NCBI RefSeq assembly: GCF_948472415.1
Contig: NZ_OX419519.1
Span: 2,108,001 to 2,172,000 of the forward strand
Direction: 5' to 3'
DNA from: Kitasatospora fiedleri
GTDB taxonomy: Bacteria > Actinomycetota > Actinomycetes > Streptomycetales > Streptomycetaceae
Length of the DNA: 64,000 nt
Made by a program: the position numbers and the translations under genes. Shown piece by piece: positions 29,736 through 39,748 of this stretch (position 1 is the stretch's first letter; every line of letters begins with the position of its first letter). The notes below the pieces were generated by a model that was not told the DNA's origin, did not search any database, and saw nothing but the letters and a program-made list of their open reading frames with translations.

Positions 29736-29830
29736 GTCACACGGGAGCCCGGCGCACCGGGCTGAGAGGCGGGCTGTGGCGGCCCGCGACCGTCCGAACC
29801 TGATCCGGGTCATGCCGGCGAAGGGAGAAT
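29736..29830 (+). promoter_or_regulatory. TPP riboswitch (THI element)
   Basis: The conserved core is readable: ACGGGAGCCCGG, then CACCGGGCTGAGAGGC (the CUGAGA motif), a variable stem, GACCGTCCGAACCTGATCC, then GTCATGCCGGCGAAGGGAG. These match the thi-box pairing around thiamine pyrophosphate. It sits 8 nt before the thiO start, so the expression platform must include the ribosome binding site, implying translational control. A TAAGGT -10-like hexamer lies at 29719-29724. Confidence 0.95.
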
Positions 29831-29838
29831 CAGCCGCT

Positions 29839-30993
29839 GTGGCACCTTCCCGCGCGTTGGACGTGCTGGTGGTCGGCGGGGGCATCATCGGCCTCGGGGT
29901 CGCCTGGCGCGCCGCGCAGCGCGGCCTGTCGGTCGCGGTGGTCGACCCGCACCCGGGCGGCGGCGCGGCGCAGGTCGCCGCGGGCATGCTCGCCCCCGTC
30001 ACCGAACTGCAGTACGGCGAGGAGCCGTTGCTGCGCCTGGGCCTGGCGTCGAACGAGCGGTACGCCGCGTTCGCCGCCGAGCTGACCGAGCTGACCGGGC
30101 TGGACACCGGCTACCGGCCCACCGGCACGCTGGCCGTCGCGCTGGACGCCGACGACCGTGCGGAGCTGCGCGAACTGCACGCCTTCCACGGTCGGTTGGG
30201 CCTGGCCTCGGAGTGGCTGACCGGTCGGGAGTGCCGTCGGCTGGAGCCGATGCTGGCCCCGGGCGTGCGCGGCGGCCTGCACGTCGCCGCGGACCACCAG
30301 GTGGACGGCCGCCGGCTGGCCGCCGCGCTGGTCGCCGCCGGGGAGCGGCTGGGCGTGGTGTTCCACCGGGCCGAGGCCGCCGAGCTGCTGGTCGAGGGCG
30401 GGCGGGCGGCGGGCGTCCGGCTGTCGGACGGGGAGCGGCTGACGGCGGGGCGCACCGTGCTGGCCGGCGGTTCGCGCAGCCACCTGCTGCCGGGCCTGCC
30501 GCCGGGGGTGCTGCCGGCGATCCGCCCGGTCAAGGGCCAGGTGCTGCGGCTGCGAATCCCCGGGCGGTACGCGCCGTTCCTGTCCCGCAACGTGCGGGCC
30601 GTGGTGCGCGGGCAGCACCTGTACCTGGTGCCGCGGGCCGACGGCGAGCTGGTGGTCGGCGCGACCACCGAGGAGCAGGGCCACGACACCACCGTCACCG
30701 CGGGCGGCGTCTACGAGCTGCTCCGGGACGCGCACGAACTCGTCCCGGGCATCACCGAGTTGCCGCTGGTGGAGACCTGCGCGGGCCTGCGCCCCGGCTC
30801 CCCCGACAACGCGCCGCTGCTCGGCCCCACCACGCTGGACGGCCTGGTCGCCGCGACCGGGCACTACCGCAACGGCGTGCTGCTCACCCCGGTCACCGCC
30901 GACCTGCTCGCCGACTACCTGGCCACCGGCGAGCTCCCCGCCCTGGCCGCCGACTTCACCCCCCGCCGCTTCACCCCGAAGGTCCCCGCATGA
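29839..30993 (+). CDS. thiO: Glycine oxidase ThiO
   Basis: ThiO oxidises glycine to the imine used for thiazole formation in aerobic thiamine synthesis. The 384-residue flavoenzyme has the FAD loop VLVVGGGIIGLGVAWRAAQRG, PGGGAAQVAAGMLAPVTE, GGLHVAADHQVDGRRLAAAL, AIRPVKGQVLRLR, LYLVPRADGELVVGATTE and the C-terminal ETCAGLRPGSPDNAPLLGP plus GHYRNGVLLTP. The start is GTG 29839, just behind the TPP riboswitch; the upstream ATG at 29776 lies inside the aptamer and is rejected. The stop overlaps thiS as ATGA. Confidence 0.95.
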   Translation: MAPSRALDVLVVGGGIIGLGVAWRAAQRGLSVAVVDPHPGGGAAQVAAGMLAPVTELQYGEEPLLRLGLASNERYAAFAAELTELTGLDTGYRPTGTLAVALDADDRAELRELHAFHGRLGLASEWLTGRECRRLEPMLAPGVRGGLHVAADHQVDGRRLAAALVAAGERLGVVFHRAEAAELLVEGGRAAGVRLSDGERLTAGRTVLAGGSRSHLLPGLPPGVLPAIRPVKGQVLRLRIPGRYAPFLSRNVRAVVRGQHLYLVPRADGELVVGATTEEQGHDTTVTAGGVYELLRDAHELVPGITELPLVETCAGLRPGSPDNAPLLGPTTLDGLVAATGHYRNGVLLTPVTADLLADYLATGELPALAADFTPRRFTPKVPA

Positions 30994-31198
30994 ACACCAT
31001 CGCCCTGACCGTCAACGGCGCGCCGCGCACCCTGCCCGCCGCCACCACGCTGGACGTGGTGGTGGCCGAGGTGTCGGCCGCCAACACCGGCGTCGCCGCC
31101 GCCGTCAACGAGGCGGTGGTGCCCGCAGTTCGTGGCCCGCCACGGCGCTCGGCGAGGGCGACCGGGTCGAGATCCTCACCGCCGTCCAGGGAGGCTGA
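30990..31198 (+). CDS. thiS: Sulfur carrier protein ThiS, read across one indel
   Basis: ThiS is the small ubiquitin-like protein that carries sulfur as a C-terminal thiocarboxylate. The reading starts MNTIALTVNGAPRTLPAATT and continues to NEAVVP. One C missing from the run 31122-31124 shifts the frame. Adding it gives RSSWPATALGEGDRVEILTAVQGG, ending in the required Gly-Gly. Restored length is 69 residues, typical. It overlaps thiO (ATGA) and ends 3 bp before thiG. The gene is too short and too broken to appear as a simple open frame. Confidence 0.9.
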
Positions 31199-31993
<795 letters not shown>

Positions 31994-32116
31994 CGCCCGT
32001 CCGGGGGCGAACCGGCCACCGCCGGGGGGCGTCCCTGGGGTCGGGGCGGTTCGCCGATCCGCCCCGACATCCGGTCCCTCCCGGTGGGCGACCGGTCCGG
32101 CCCCTAGACTCCTCGG

Positions 32117-33865
32117 GTGGACATGACCCTCGACGACCCCCTGCACGGCGTGCTGCTCGACGGCCGCTACCGGATTGAGCAGCGGATCGCGGTGGGCGGT
32201 ATGGCGACCGTCTACCGGGGCACCGACACCCGGCTGGACCGGACGGTGGCGCTGAAGCTGATGCACCCCTCGCTGATCGGGGACGCCGACTTCACCGCGC
32301 GCTTCATCCGGGAGGCCAAGGCGGTGGCCCGGCTCGCCCACCCGAACGTGGTGAACGTGCTGGACCAGGGCGCCGACCCGCGGGCCGTGTTCATGGCCAT
32401 GGAGTACGTGCCCGGCCGGAACCTGCGCGACGTGCTGCGCGACCGCGGGGCGCTGTCGGTGCGGGCCGCGCTGGACGTGCTGGAGCCGGTGCTGGCGGCG
32501 CTCGGCGCGGCGCACCGGGCCGGGCTGGTGCACCGGGACGTCAAGCCGGAGAACGTGCTGATCACCGACACCGGCCTGGTGAAGGTCGCCGACTTCGGCC
32601 TGGTCCGGGTGCTGGCGGGCGCCGACTCGGCCGTCACCTCCGGCACCGAGGCCGGGCAGCTGCTGGGCACCGTCTCGTACCTGGCGCCGGAGCAGATCCG
32701 CCAGGAGCCCACCGACCAGCGGGTGGACGTCTACGCGGCGGGCATCCTGCTGTTCGAGATGCTGACCGGCGGCAAGCCGCACACCGGGGAGAACGCCGCC
32801 CAGGTGATGTACCTCCACCTGCACGAGGACGTCCCGCCGCCGTCCCGGACCGCCCCCGCGGTGGGCCCGGAGCTGGACGCGATAGTGGCCGCCGCGACCG
32901 CCCGCGACCCGCTGGCCCGGCCGTGGGACGCGGTGGAGCTGCTGGCCGCGGTGCAGCGGGCCCGCCGCTCGCTGCCGGACGCCGAGCTGGACGCCGAGCC
33001 GCCCGCCTCGACCCGGCCCACCCCGCGCTACAGCCCGGGCGAGGCCACCGCGGTGCTCGCGCAGGCCCCGCCGCTGGAGCGCACCAGCGTGCTGGAGGTC
33101 CCGCCGGAGCTGCTGCCGCCGGTGCGCCCGGCGGTGGAGGGCGACGCCCCGCCGCGGGCCCGCCGTCCGCGCCGGGCCCGCCGTCCGGGCTTCGGCCGGC
33201 ACCCGGCGGTCTGGACGGCGGTGCTGGTGGTGGTGCTGCTGGTGGTCGGCGCGGTGACGTACACGCTGTCCAACGCGGTGTACGCGACGGTGCCGAGCGT
33301 GCTGGGGCAGAGCCGGGAGCAGGCGTCGGCGACGCTGGACGGGCAGGGCCTGCACGGGGCGTTCAGCGAGCAGTTCAGCGAGTCGGTGGCGGCCGGGCAG
33401 GTGATCTCCACCGATCCGGGGGTGGGCGCCCGGGTCCGCAAGAGCGACTCGGTCAAGGTGCTGCTCTCGCGCGGCCCCGAGCGGGTCGGGGTGCCGGACG
33501 TGGCGGGCCGCCCGCTGGCGGACGCCGTCAAGGCCCTGGAGGGGGCCCGGCTGGTGGCGGGCGCGACCGGCGAGCAGTTCAGCGACAGCGTGCCGAAGGG
33601 CTCGGTGATCTCCACCGACCCGGCGGCGGGCGGCGGCCTGTCGCCCGGCTCGGCGGTGGCGCTGACCGTCTCCAAGGGCATGCACCTGGTGCCGGACGTC
33701 ACCGGGATGAGCCGGGAGGACGCCTCGAAGGCCCTCCAGGACGCCGGGTTCGTGCCGCAGGTCTCCGGGCTGATCCCGATCGGCAAGGTCACCGGCCAGT
33801 CCCCGGCGGCGAACACGCCGGGCAAGCAGGGCAGCACCGTGACGATCAGCGTCAGCCTGTTCTGA
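32117..33865 (+). CDS. PASTA-domain eukaryotic-type Ser/Thr protein kinase (PknB-like)
   Basis: The 582-residue membrane kinase has a cytoplasmic kinase domain (about 15-285). The Gly-rich loop is AVGGMATVYRG, the ATP Lys is in VALKLM, the catalytic loop is HRDVKPENVL, the Mg site is DFGLV, and SYLAPEQI is the APE-type motif. A basic juxtamembrane linker leads to a helix (AVLVVVLLVVGAVTYTL, about 370-388). Three extracellular PASTA repeats follow, beginning ATVPSVLG, VGVPDVAG and HLVPDVTG. PASTA kinases sense muropeptides or lipid II, so a role with the wall genes in this window is likely. A TAGACT -10-like box ends 6 nt before GTG 32117, so the message may be leaderless. Confidence 0.95.
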   Translation: MDMTLDDPLHGVLLDGRYRIEQRIAVGGMATVYRGTDTRLDRTVALKLMHPSLIGDADFTARFIREAKAVARLAHPNVVNVLDQGADPRAVFMAMEYVPGRNLRDVLRDRGALSVRAALDVLEPVLAALGAAHRAGLVHRDVKPENVLITDTGLVKVADFGLVRVLAGADSAVTSGTEAGQLLGTVSYLAPEQIRQEPTDQRVDVYAAGILLFEMLTGGKPHTGENAAQVMYLHLHEDVPPPSRTAPAVGPELDAIVAAATARDPLARPWDAVELLAAVQRARRSLPDAELDAEPPASTRPTPRYSPGEATAVLAQAPPLERTSVLEVPPELLPPVRPAVEGDAPPRARRPRRARRPGFGRHPAVWTAVLVVVLLVVGAVTYTLSNAVYATVPSVLGQSREQASATLDGQGLHGAFSEQFSESVAAGQVISTDPGVGARVRKSDSVKVLLSRGPERVGVPDVAGRPLADAVKALEGARLVAGATGEQFSDSVPKGSVISTDPAAGGGLSPGSAVALTVSKGMHLVPDVTGMSREDASKALQDAGFVPQVSGLIPIGKVTGQSPAANTPGKQGSTVTISVSLF

Positions 33866-33905
33866 CCCCGCTGACCCCGCTGACCCCGCTGGCCGCGCTG
33901 ACCCC
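33863..33905. repeat. 9-bp tandem repeat carrying the stop codon of the PASTA kinase
   Basis: The unit CTGACCCCG is repeated three times in a row. A degenerate copy and one further copy follow. Because the unit is 9 bp, each copy puts another TGA in the kinase reading frame. Confidence 0.85.
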
Positions 33906-33932
33906 GCCAACCGTCCCGGGTGCGGGGCCCGC

Positions 33933-34562
33933 TCAGCGCAGCGGGCCCTCCCCGGGCCGCTCCTGGTAGGAGTAGCGCTGCTCGCGCCACGGGTCGGCCA
34001 GGTTGTGGTAGCCGCGCTCCTCCCAGAAGCCGCGCCGGTCGGTCCGCATGTACTCGACGGCGCGCACCCACTTGGGGCCCTTCCAGGCGTACAGGTGGGG
34101 CACCACCAGGCGGACCGGGAAGCCGTGTTCGAGGGTGAGCGGGCGGCCGTCGTGGTGGGTGGCGAAGACGGTGGCCGGGTCGGCGAAGTCGGCGAGCCGC
34201 AGGTTGGCGCTGTAGCCGTACTCGGCCCAGACCATCACGTGGGTGACGGTCGGGTCGGGCGGGACGAGGTCGAGCACGGTCTTGGCGGCGACGCCGGTCC
34301 AGGTGTTGCCGAGCATCGAGAACTTGGTGACGCAGTGCAGGTCGCCGCGGACGGTGGTCTTGGGCAGGGCGTGGAAGGCGGCGAAGTCCCACCCGGCCTT
34401 CTCCGCGTCGGCGGTGGCCCCGAACACCTGGAAGTCCCAGCTCAGCGGCTTGAACCGGGGCACCGGCCCGTAGTGCAGGACGGGCCAGCCGCGCTGCGGG
34501 CGCTGGCCCGGGGGGAGCCTCGGGTCAGTCGGCGGCTGCGGTTCCGGCTGGTGCTGACCCAT
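33933..34562 (-). CDS. Sulfite oxidase-like molybdopterin-dependent oxidoreductase
   Basis: The 209-residue protein has a single oxidoreductase molybdopterin-binding domain. The molybdenum-ligand Cys is in TTVRGDLHCVTKFSMLGNTWTGV, followed by VWAEYGYSANLRLADF, GRPLTLEHGFPVRLVVPHLYAWKGPKWVRAVEYM and the C-terminal GFWEERGYHNLADPW. This is the stand-alone YedY-like cytoplasmic type without heme or twin-arginine signal. The natural substrate is not known; sulfoxides or similar are typical for the fold. The start is ATG 34562. It is convergent with the kinase gene and divergent from bacterioferritin. Confidence 0.92.
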   Translation of the reverse strand: MGQHQPEPQPPTDPRLPPGQRPQRGWPVLHYGPVPRFKPLSWDFQVFGATADAEKAGWDFAAFHALPKTTVRGDLHCVTKFSMLGNTWTGVAAKTVLDLVPPDPTVTHVMVWAEYGYSANLRLADFADPATVFATHHDGRPLTLEHGFPVRLVVPHLYAWKGPKWVRAVEYMRTDRRGFWEERGYHNLADPWREQRYSYQERPGEGPLR

Positions 34563-34860
34563 GCCCCCATGGTGACAGACGGCGGGCGGCGAATCGCGCG
34601 CGCCCCCGTCGCGCGCCCCCGGGGAAATGCGCCCCGCCGGAGGGGGGCGCGAAACCGGGAATCCGCGCACGCGTTCGGGCCGGATACCGCCGAACGGCCC
34701 AATCCGCCCGACGTCACCGCAGCTCAGCGCGGTGCGGGGCGGGCGGGAAAACCCGTCGGCGCGGCGACTGTAAGCGTGAACTTACTGGAAGTGCACCCGT
34801 TCAACTGCCACGATGCGGGGCATCCGGACACCGACCGGAATGCGGACAGGAAGGCAGGCC
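34563..34860. promoter_or_regulatory. Divergent region between molybdenum oxidoreductase and bfr
   Basis: About 300 bp, no gene. A small inverted repeat GTAAG-cgtgaa-CTTAC (34770-34785) lies 75 bp before the bfr start and may be part of its promoter. AGGAAGGCAGG just upstream of ATG 34861 serves as the ribosome binding site. Confidence 0.55.
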
Positions 34861-35343
34861 ATGCAGGGCGACCCCGAGGTCATCGAGTTCCTCAACGAGC
34901 AGTTGACGGCCGAACTCACCGCCATCAACCAGTACTTCCTGCACGCGAAGATGCAGGAGAACTTCGGCTGGACCAAGCTCGCCAAGTACACCCGGCACGA
35001 GTCCTTCGACGAGATGAAGCACGCCGAGATCCTGACCGACCGCATCCTCTTCCTGGACGGCCTGCCGAACTACCAGCGGCTGTTCCACGTCCGGATCGGG
35101 CAGACCGTCAAGGAGATGTTCGAGGCCGACCGGCAGGTCGAGGTCGAGGCGATCGACCGGCTGCGCCGCGGGATCGTGGTGATGCGCGCCAAGAACGACG
35201 TCACCTCGGCGAACATCTTCGAGGACATCCTCGCCGACGAGGAGCACCACATCGACTACCTGGACACCCAGCTGGAGCTGCTGGACAAGCTCGGCGAGGC
35301 GCTCTACATCGCGCAGCTCATCGAGCAGCCCGAGAGCAGCTGA
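34861..35343 (+). CDS. bfr: Bacterioferritin (heme-type ferritin subunit)
   Basis: The 160-residue four-helix-bundle protein oxidises and stores iron in a 24-mer. Ferroxidase ligands are visible: LTAELTAINQY (Glu18 region), HESFDEMKHAEILTDR (Glu51 and His54 region), Glu near VEVEAIDRL, and EDILADEEHHIDYL. The heme-ligand Met is in the KAGD-like FDEMKHA/RILFLDGLPN region. ATG 34861 has a purine-rich leader. It converges with the bacterioferritin-associated ferredoxin gene 18 bp downstream, so storage and mobilisation functions are paired. Confidence 0.96.
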   Translation: MQGDPEVIEFLNEQLTAELTAINQYFLHAKMQENFGWTKLAKYTRHESFDEMKHAEILTDRILFLDGLPNYQRLFHVRIGQTVKEMFEADRQVEVEAIDRLRRGIVVMRAKNDVTSANIFEDILADEEHHIDYLDTQLELLDKLGEALYIAQLIEQPESS

Positions 35344-35361
35344 ACCGGGACGGCCCGGCCG

Positions 35362-35625
35362 CTAGGCGGCCTTCGGCGCCCGGCTCGGGGCGGCGCCGGG
35401 GGCCGCGGCGGCCGGGTCGGCCAGGCCGAGGCGCTCGGCCAGCCGGGCGGTGGGGCAGGGGCGGGCGCCGTGCTCGCCGAGCAGCGCCTGGATGCGCCGC
35501 ACGCAGGAACCGCAGTCGGTGCCGGCCTTGCAGCCCTGGGCTATCTGGCGCGGGGTGCTGGCCCCCTCGTCGATCTTCTGCCTGACCTGGGCCTCGGTGA
35601 CCGCGTGGCACATGCACACGTACAT
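35362..35625 (-). CDS. bfd: Bacterioferritin-associated ferredoxin (BFD-like [2Fe-2S])
   Basis: The 87-residue protein starts at ATG 35625 with GAAGGGG 6 nt upstream. The four cluster cysteines follow the BFD spacing: CMC near residues 4-6, then GTDCGSC about 32 residues later. Known Bfd proteins reduce bacterioferritin to release stored iron. The tail (about 60-87) is an Ala/Pro-rich extension not needed for the fold. An iron-box-like sequence lies 33-51 bp upstream, suggesting induction when iron is low. Confidence 0.93.
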   Translation of the reverse strand: MYVCMCHAVTEAQVRQKIDEGASTPRQIAQGCKAGTDCGSCVRRIQALLGEHGARPCPTARLAERLGLADPAAAAPGAAPSRAPKAA

Positions 35626-35657
35626 GTGCGGCCCCTTCCACGATTGGTGCGGTTTGC

Positions 35658-35676
35658 TGAGGCTTACCTTACCTGG
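35658..35676 (-). promoter_or_regulatory. Putative DmdR1/IdeR iron box upstream of bfd
   Basis: On the minus strand the sequence AGGTAAGGTAAGCCT (core at 35674-35660) matches the palindromic actinobacterial iron box AGGTTAGGCTAACCT at 11 of 15 positions by eye. Its location just upstream of a Bfd gene fits repression by an iron-loaded DtxR-family regulator. Confidence 0.65.
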
Positions 35677-35691
35677 CGCTCCGGGTACGAA

Positions 35692-35735
35692 GAAGGCCCC
35701 TCCGCCTCGGATCACCCGAAAGCGGAGGGGCCTTC
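35692..35735. terminator. Hairpin terminator downstream of DAHP synthase
   Basis: Perfect 14-bp arms (35692-35705 and 35722-35735) have a 16-nt loop. The hairpin is placed 36 bp after the DAHP synthase stop on the minus strand and before the bfd promoter, so it insulates the two. Confidence 0.9.
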
Positions 35736-35771
35736 GTCACACCGGCCCCGGGGGCCCGGTGCTCGCCGGTC

Positions 35772-37222
<1,451 letters not shown>

Positions 37223-37294
37223 GTGACCGCGACGCACACCTTCTCCTGGTGGTGGGCCAGCCCGTTGGGCGGCCCACTGATCGCGCGTCCCTAG
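37223..37294 (+). CDS. trpL: Trp leader peptide (attenuation control of anthranilate synthase)
   Basis: This is a 23-codon frame, GTG 37223 to TAG 37294, with three consecutive Trp codons (codons 9-11, 37247-37255). Tryptophan is rare, so Trp-Trp-Trp in a tiny frame just before an anthranilate synthase gene marks a ribosome-stalling leader peptide. A strong hairpin begins 7 nt after its stop. The -10 box TAGGGT ends 7 nt before the GTG and no ribosome binding site exists, so the leader appears to be translated from a leaderless transcript. Confidence 0.9.
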   Translation: MTATHTFSWWWASPLGGPLIARP

Positions 37295-37301
37295 CGACGA
37301 A

Positions 37302-37329
37302 CGACGGCCGCCCTCCGGGGCGGCCGTCG
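37302..37329 (+). terminator. trp attenuator hairpin
   Basis: Perfect 12-bp arms (37302-37313 and 37318-37329) have a 4-nt loop, 7 nt after the trpL stop codon. There is no U-run. Stalling at the Trp codons would be expected to allow an alternative upstream pairing; I could not identify a single convincing antiterminator. Confidence 0.8.
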
Positions 37330-37405
37330 ACGCGTGTGTGCAGCGTCACGGCCTCCCGGAGGCGGCGGAACCCCGCAGCCACCTCCCGGAAGGAAACCCG
37401 CAGCC

Positions 37406-39248
37406 GTGACCCCCCGCCGCCGACCTGCTCGCCCGACCTGCTCGCCCGGCTCACCGCCCCGGCGCCCCGGCCTTCGCCCTGCTGCACCGCCGCGCCCCCC
37501 GGCTCGCCCCGGACACCGTCGAGCTGCTGATCGGCGAGGTCTCCGACCACGCGGCGCTGGCCGACCTGCCCGTCCCCGCCGGCGTCCCCGCGGACGGCCC
37601 GCGGCACGACCTGCTCGCCCTCGTCCCGTACGCGCAGATCCGCGAACGCGGCTTCGCCGCCCGCCAGGACGGCACCCCGCTGCGGGCGCTGTCCGTCGCC
37701 GAGCAGTACGCGCTGCCGCTGGCCGAGGTGCTGGCCGCGCTGCCCGACGCCCCGGTCGAGCTGCGCGGCGGGGAGTTCGACGTCGACGACGAGGAGTACG
37801 CGGAGATCGTCCGCCGGGTGATCCGGGACGAGATCGGGCGCGGCGAGGGCGCCAACTTCGTGATCCGGCGCGACTTCCGGGCCGAACTGGCCGGGTACTC
37901 CACCGCCACCGCGCTCACCCTGCTGCGGCCGCCTGCTGGAGCACGAGCGCGGCGCGTACTGGACCTTCCTGGTGCACACCGGCGACCGGGTGCTGGTCGG
38001 CGCCTCCCCCGAGGTCCACGTCCGGCAGTCCGGCGGCACCGTGGTGATGAACCCGATCTCCGGCACCTACCGCTACCGGCCGGCGGCCCGACCGCCGGGT
38101 CGCTGCTGGAGTTCCTGCACGACCCCAAGGAGCTGGAGGAGCTCACCATGGGTGGTCGACGAGGAGCTGAAGATGATGTGCGCGGTCGGCGACCTCGGCG
38201 GGCCACCGTCACGGCAGCCCGGCTGCAGAACGCCACCCGGGTACGATCGACCGCTACGTCCGCGAGCTGCGGCGGACGCGGCTACTACTCCGGCGCGCTC
38301 GCCGCTGATCGGCCGCTCCGCCAGCGGCGGCCAGCAGCTGGACTCGCCGATCTGCATCCGGGCCGCCGACATCGACCCGCCGACGGCTCGCTGGTGGTCC
38401 GGGTCGGCGCCACCCTGGTCCGGCACTCCGACCCGGACTCCGAGGTCGCCGAGACCCACGCCAAGGCGGCCGGCGTGCTCTCCGCGCTCGGCGCCCGCCC
38501 GGCCCGCTCCGCCCGGCAGTCCGCCGCCCGGCCCCGGCTCGGCGAGGACCACCGGGTGCAGGCCGCCCTGGACGCCCGCCGGGCCGGCCTGGCCCCGTTC
38601 TGGCTGCGGATGCAGCAGCCCGCCGCACCGCTGCCCGGCGCCGACACCCTGATCGTCGACGGCGAGGACACCTTCACCGCGATGCTCGCCCACCTGCTGC
38701 GCTCGCTCGGCCACACCGTCACCGTGCTCCGCTACGACGCCCCCGGCCTGCGCGAACGGGCCGCCGCCCACCCCGGCCCGCTGCTGCTCGGCCCCGGCCC
38801 CGGCGACCCGGCCGACCCCGCCGACCCGAAGATGGCGCTGCTGCGCCCGGTCGTCGCCGACGCGCTGACCGCCGCCCGCACCGGGACCCGCACCGCGCCG
38901 CTGCTCGCGGTCTGCCTCGGCCACCAGCTGCTCTCCGCGCGGCTCGGGCTGCCGCTGGTCCGCAAGGACGTCCCGTACCAGGGCGCCCAGGAGCGGATCG
39001 ACCTGTTCGGCACCCGCCGCACCGTCGGCTTCTACAACACCTTCACCGCCCGCTGCGACGACGCGGCGGCCGCCCGGCTGGCCGCCGAGGGCGTCGAACT
39101 CTCCCGGGACGCCCGCACCGGCGACGTGCACGCGCTGCGCGGGCCGGGCTTCGCCGGGCTCCAGTTCCACCCCGAGTCGGTGCTCACCCGGGAGGGCGTG
39201 CGGATCGTCGCCGACCTGCTGCCCGCCACCGCGGCCGTCGGCGGCTGA
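37406..39248 (+). pseudogene. Fused TrpE-TrpG anthranilate synthase, TrpE half disrupted by many indels
   Basis: Anthranilate synthase turns chorismate plus glutamine into anthranilate. The gene starts at GTG 37406 with GGAAGGAAA upstream. Recognisable TrpE pieces jump between frames: DLLARLTAPAP, FALLHRRAPRLAPD, EYAEIVRRVIRDEIGRGEGANFVIRRDF, EHERGAYWTFLVHTGDRVLVGASPEVH, NPISGTYRY, VVDEELKMMCAVGDLGG, NATRV, GRGYYSGALA and SASGGQQLDSPICIRAADID. The segment expected between GDLGG and the NATRV block, including the conserved LKPMAHLAHTEYELRG-type active-site stretch, seems absent. From about 38390 the frame is clean. It reads a complete glutamine amidotransferase with nucleophile VCLGHQLLSARLG and FHPES. 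It is either a decayed gene or a badly assembled stretch; the intact leader and GATase favour the latter. Confidence 0.75.
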
Positions 39249-39361
39249 ACCCACCGGGCGCGGACGGACCGCCCGGGCCGACCCGGCCGGGCCGCCCGCG
39301 CCGTCCGTTCCGCTTCCGTCTCGCTTCCGGAAAGGTCTGGATCTCACCGAACCTGACTGGT

Positions 39362-39389
39362 ATTCATGACCTGCCGCACAGTCATGAAT
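39362..39389 (+). promoter_or_regulatory. Perfect inverted repeat directly before the protease cassette
   Basis: The arms ATTCATGAC and GTCATGAAT (39362-39370, 39381-39389) have a 10-nt spacer and lie 10 bp before the ATG, abutting the GGGGGAT ribosome binding site. It could be a repressor operator over the promoter or an RNA hairpin that gates translation. The A/T content stands out from the surroundings. Confidence 0.7.
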
Positions 39390-39399
39390 TGGGGGATGC

Positions 39400-39748
39400 A
39401 TGACGTACTCGTCCGGGCCCGGCACCGTCGAGATCACCATGGACGACGGCAGCATCGTGCACGCCGCCGTCCGGGCGGGCTCCCGCCCGCCGCGGGGGAC
39501 GCGCGGCGCGGTCGCCAGCGCGGTCACCCACAGCCTCGGCGAGGTGCGGCGCACGGTGCGCGCGGTCGGGCGGTGGCCCGCGAGACGGCCCGCGAGGCGG
39601 GCGACCCGGACGGGTTCGAGGTGGAGTTCGGCCTGAACCTGGGGTGAAGTCCGGCCGCCTGATCGGCGTCCTGGCGGAGGCCAGCGGCGAGGCGAGCCTG
39701 GTGGTCCGGCTGAGCTGGCAGCGGCCGGACGACCGCCCCGCCGAGTGA
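39400..39748 (+). CDS. Trypsin-co-occurring domain (CU044_2847-type) protein, read across two indels
   Basis: The frame starts ATG 39400 (TYSSGPGTVEITMDDGSIVHAAVR). One base is missing near 39567-39574 and one from the G-run 39641-39644. Adding both gives a 116-residue protein with ARETAREAGDPDGFEVEFGLNLG, then GRLIGVLAEASGEASLVVRLSWQRP. The E-V-E-F-G-L plus closing LSWQRP pattern is typical of the small beta domain found next to trypsin-like proteases in proposed NTP-dependent conflict/signalling systems. It overlaps the protease gene by 4 bp (GTGA), so it is probably a translational partner. The molecular function of the domain is unknown. Confidence 0.82.

Noticed and set aside
29776..29838. 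Upstream start (ATG 29776) for thiO
   Set aside because: It lies inside the TPP riboswitch aptamer; the conserved FAD motif starts just after GTG 29839.
37223..37294. Chance occurrence of three Trp codons
   Set aside because: Position before anthranilate synthase, the -10 box spacing and the following perfect hairpin together support a real leader.
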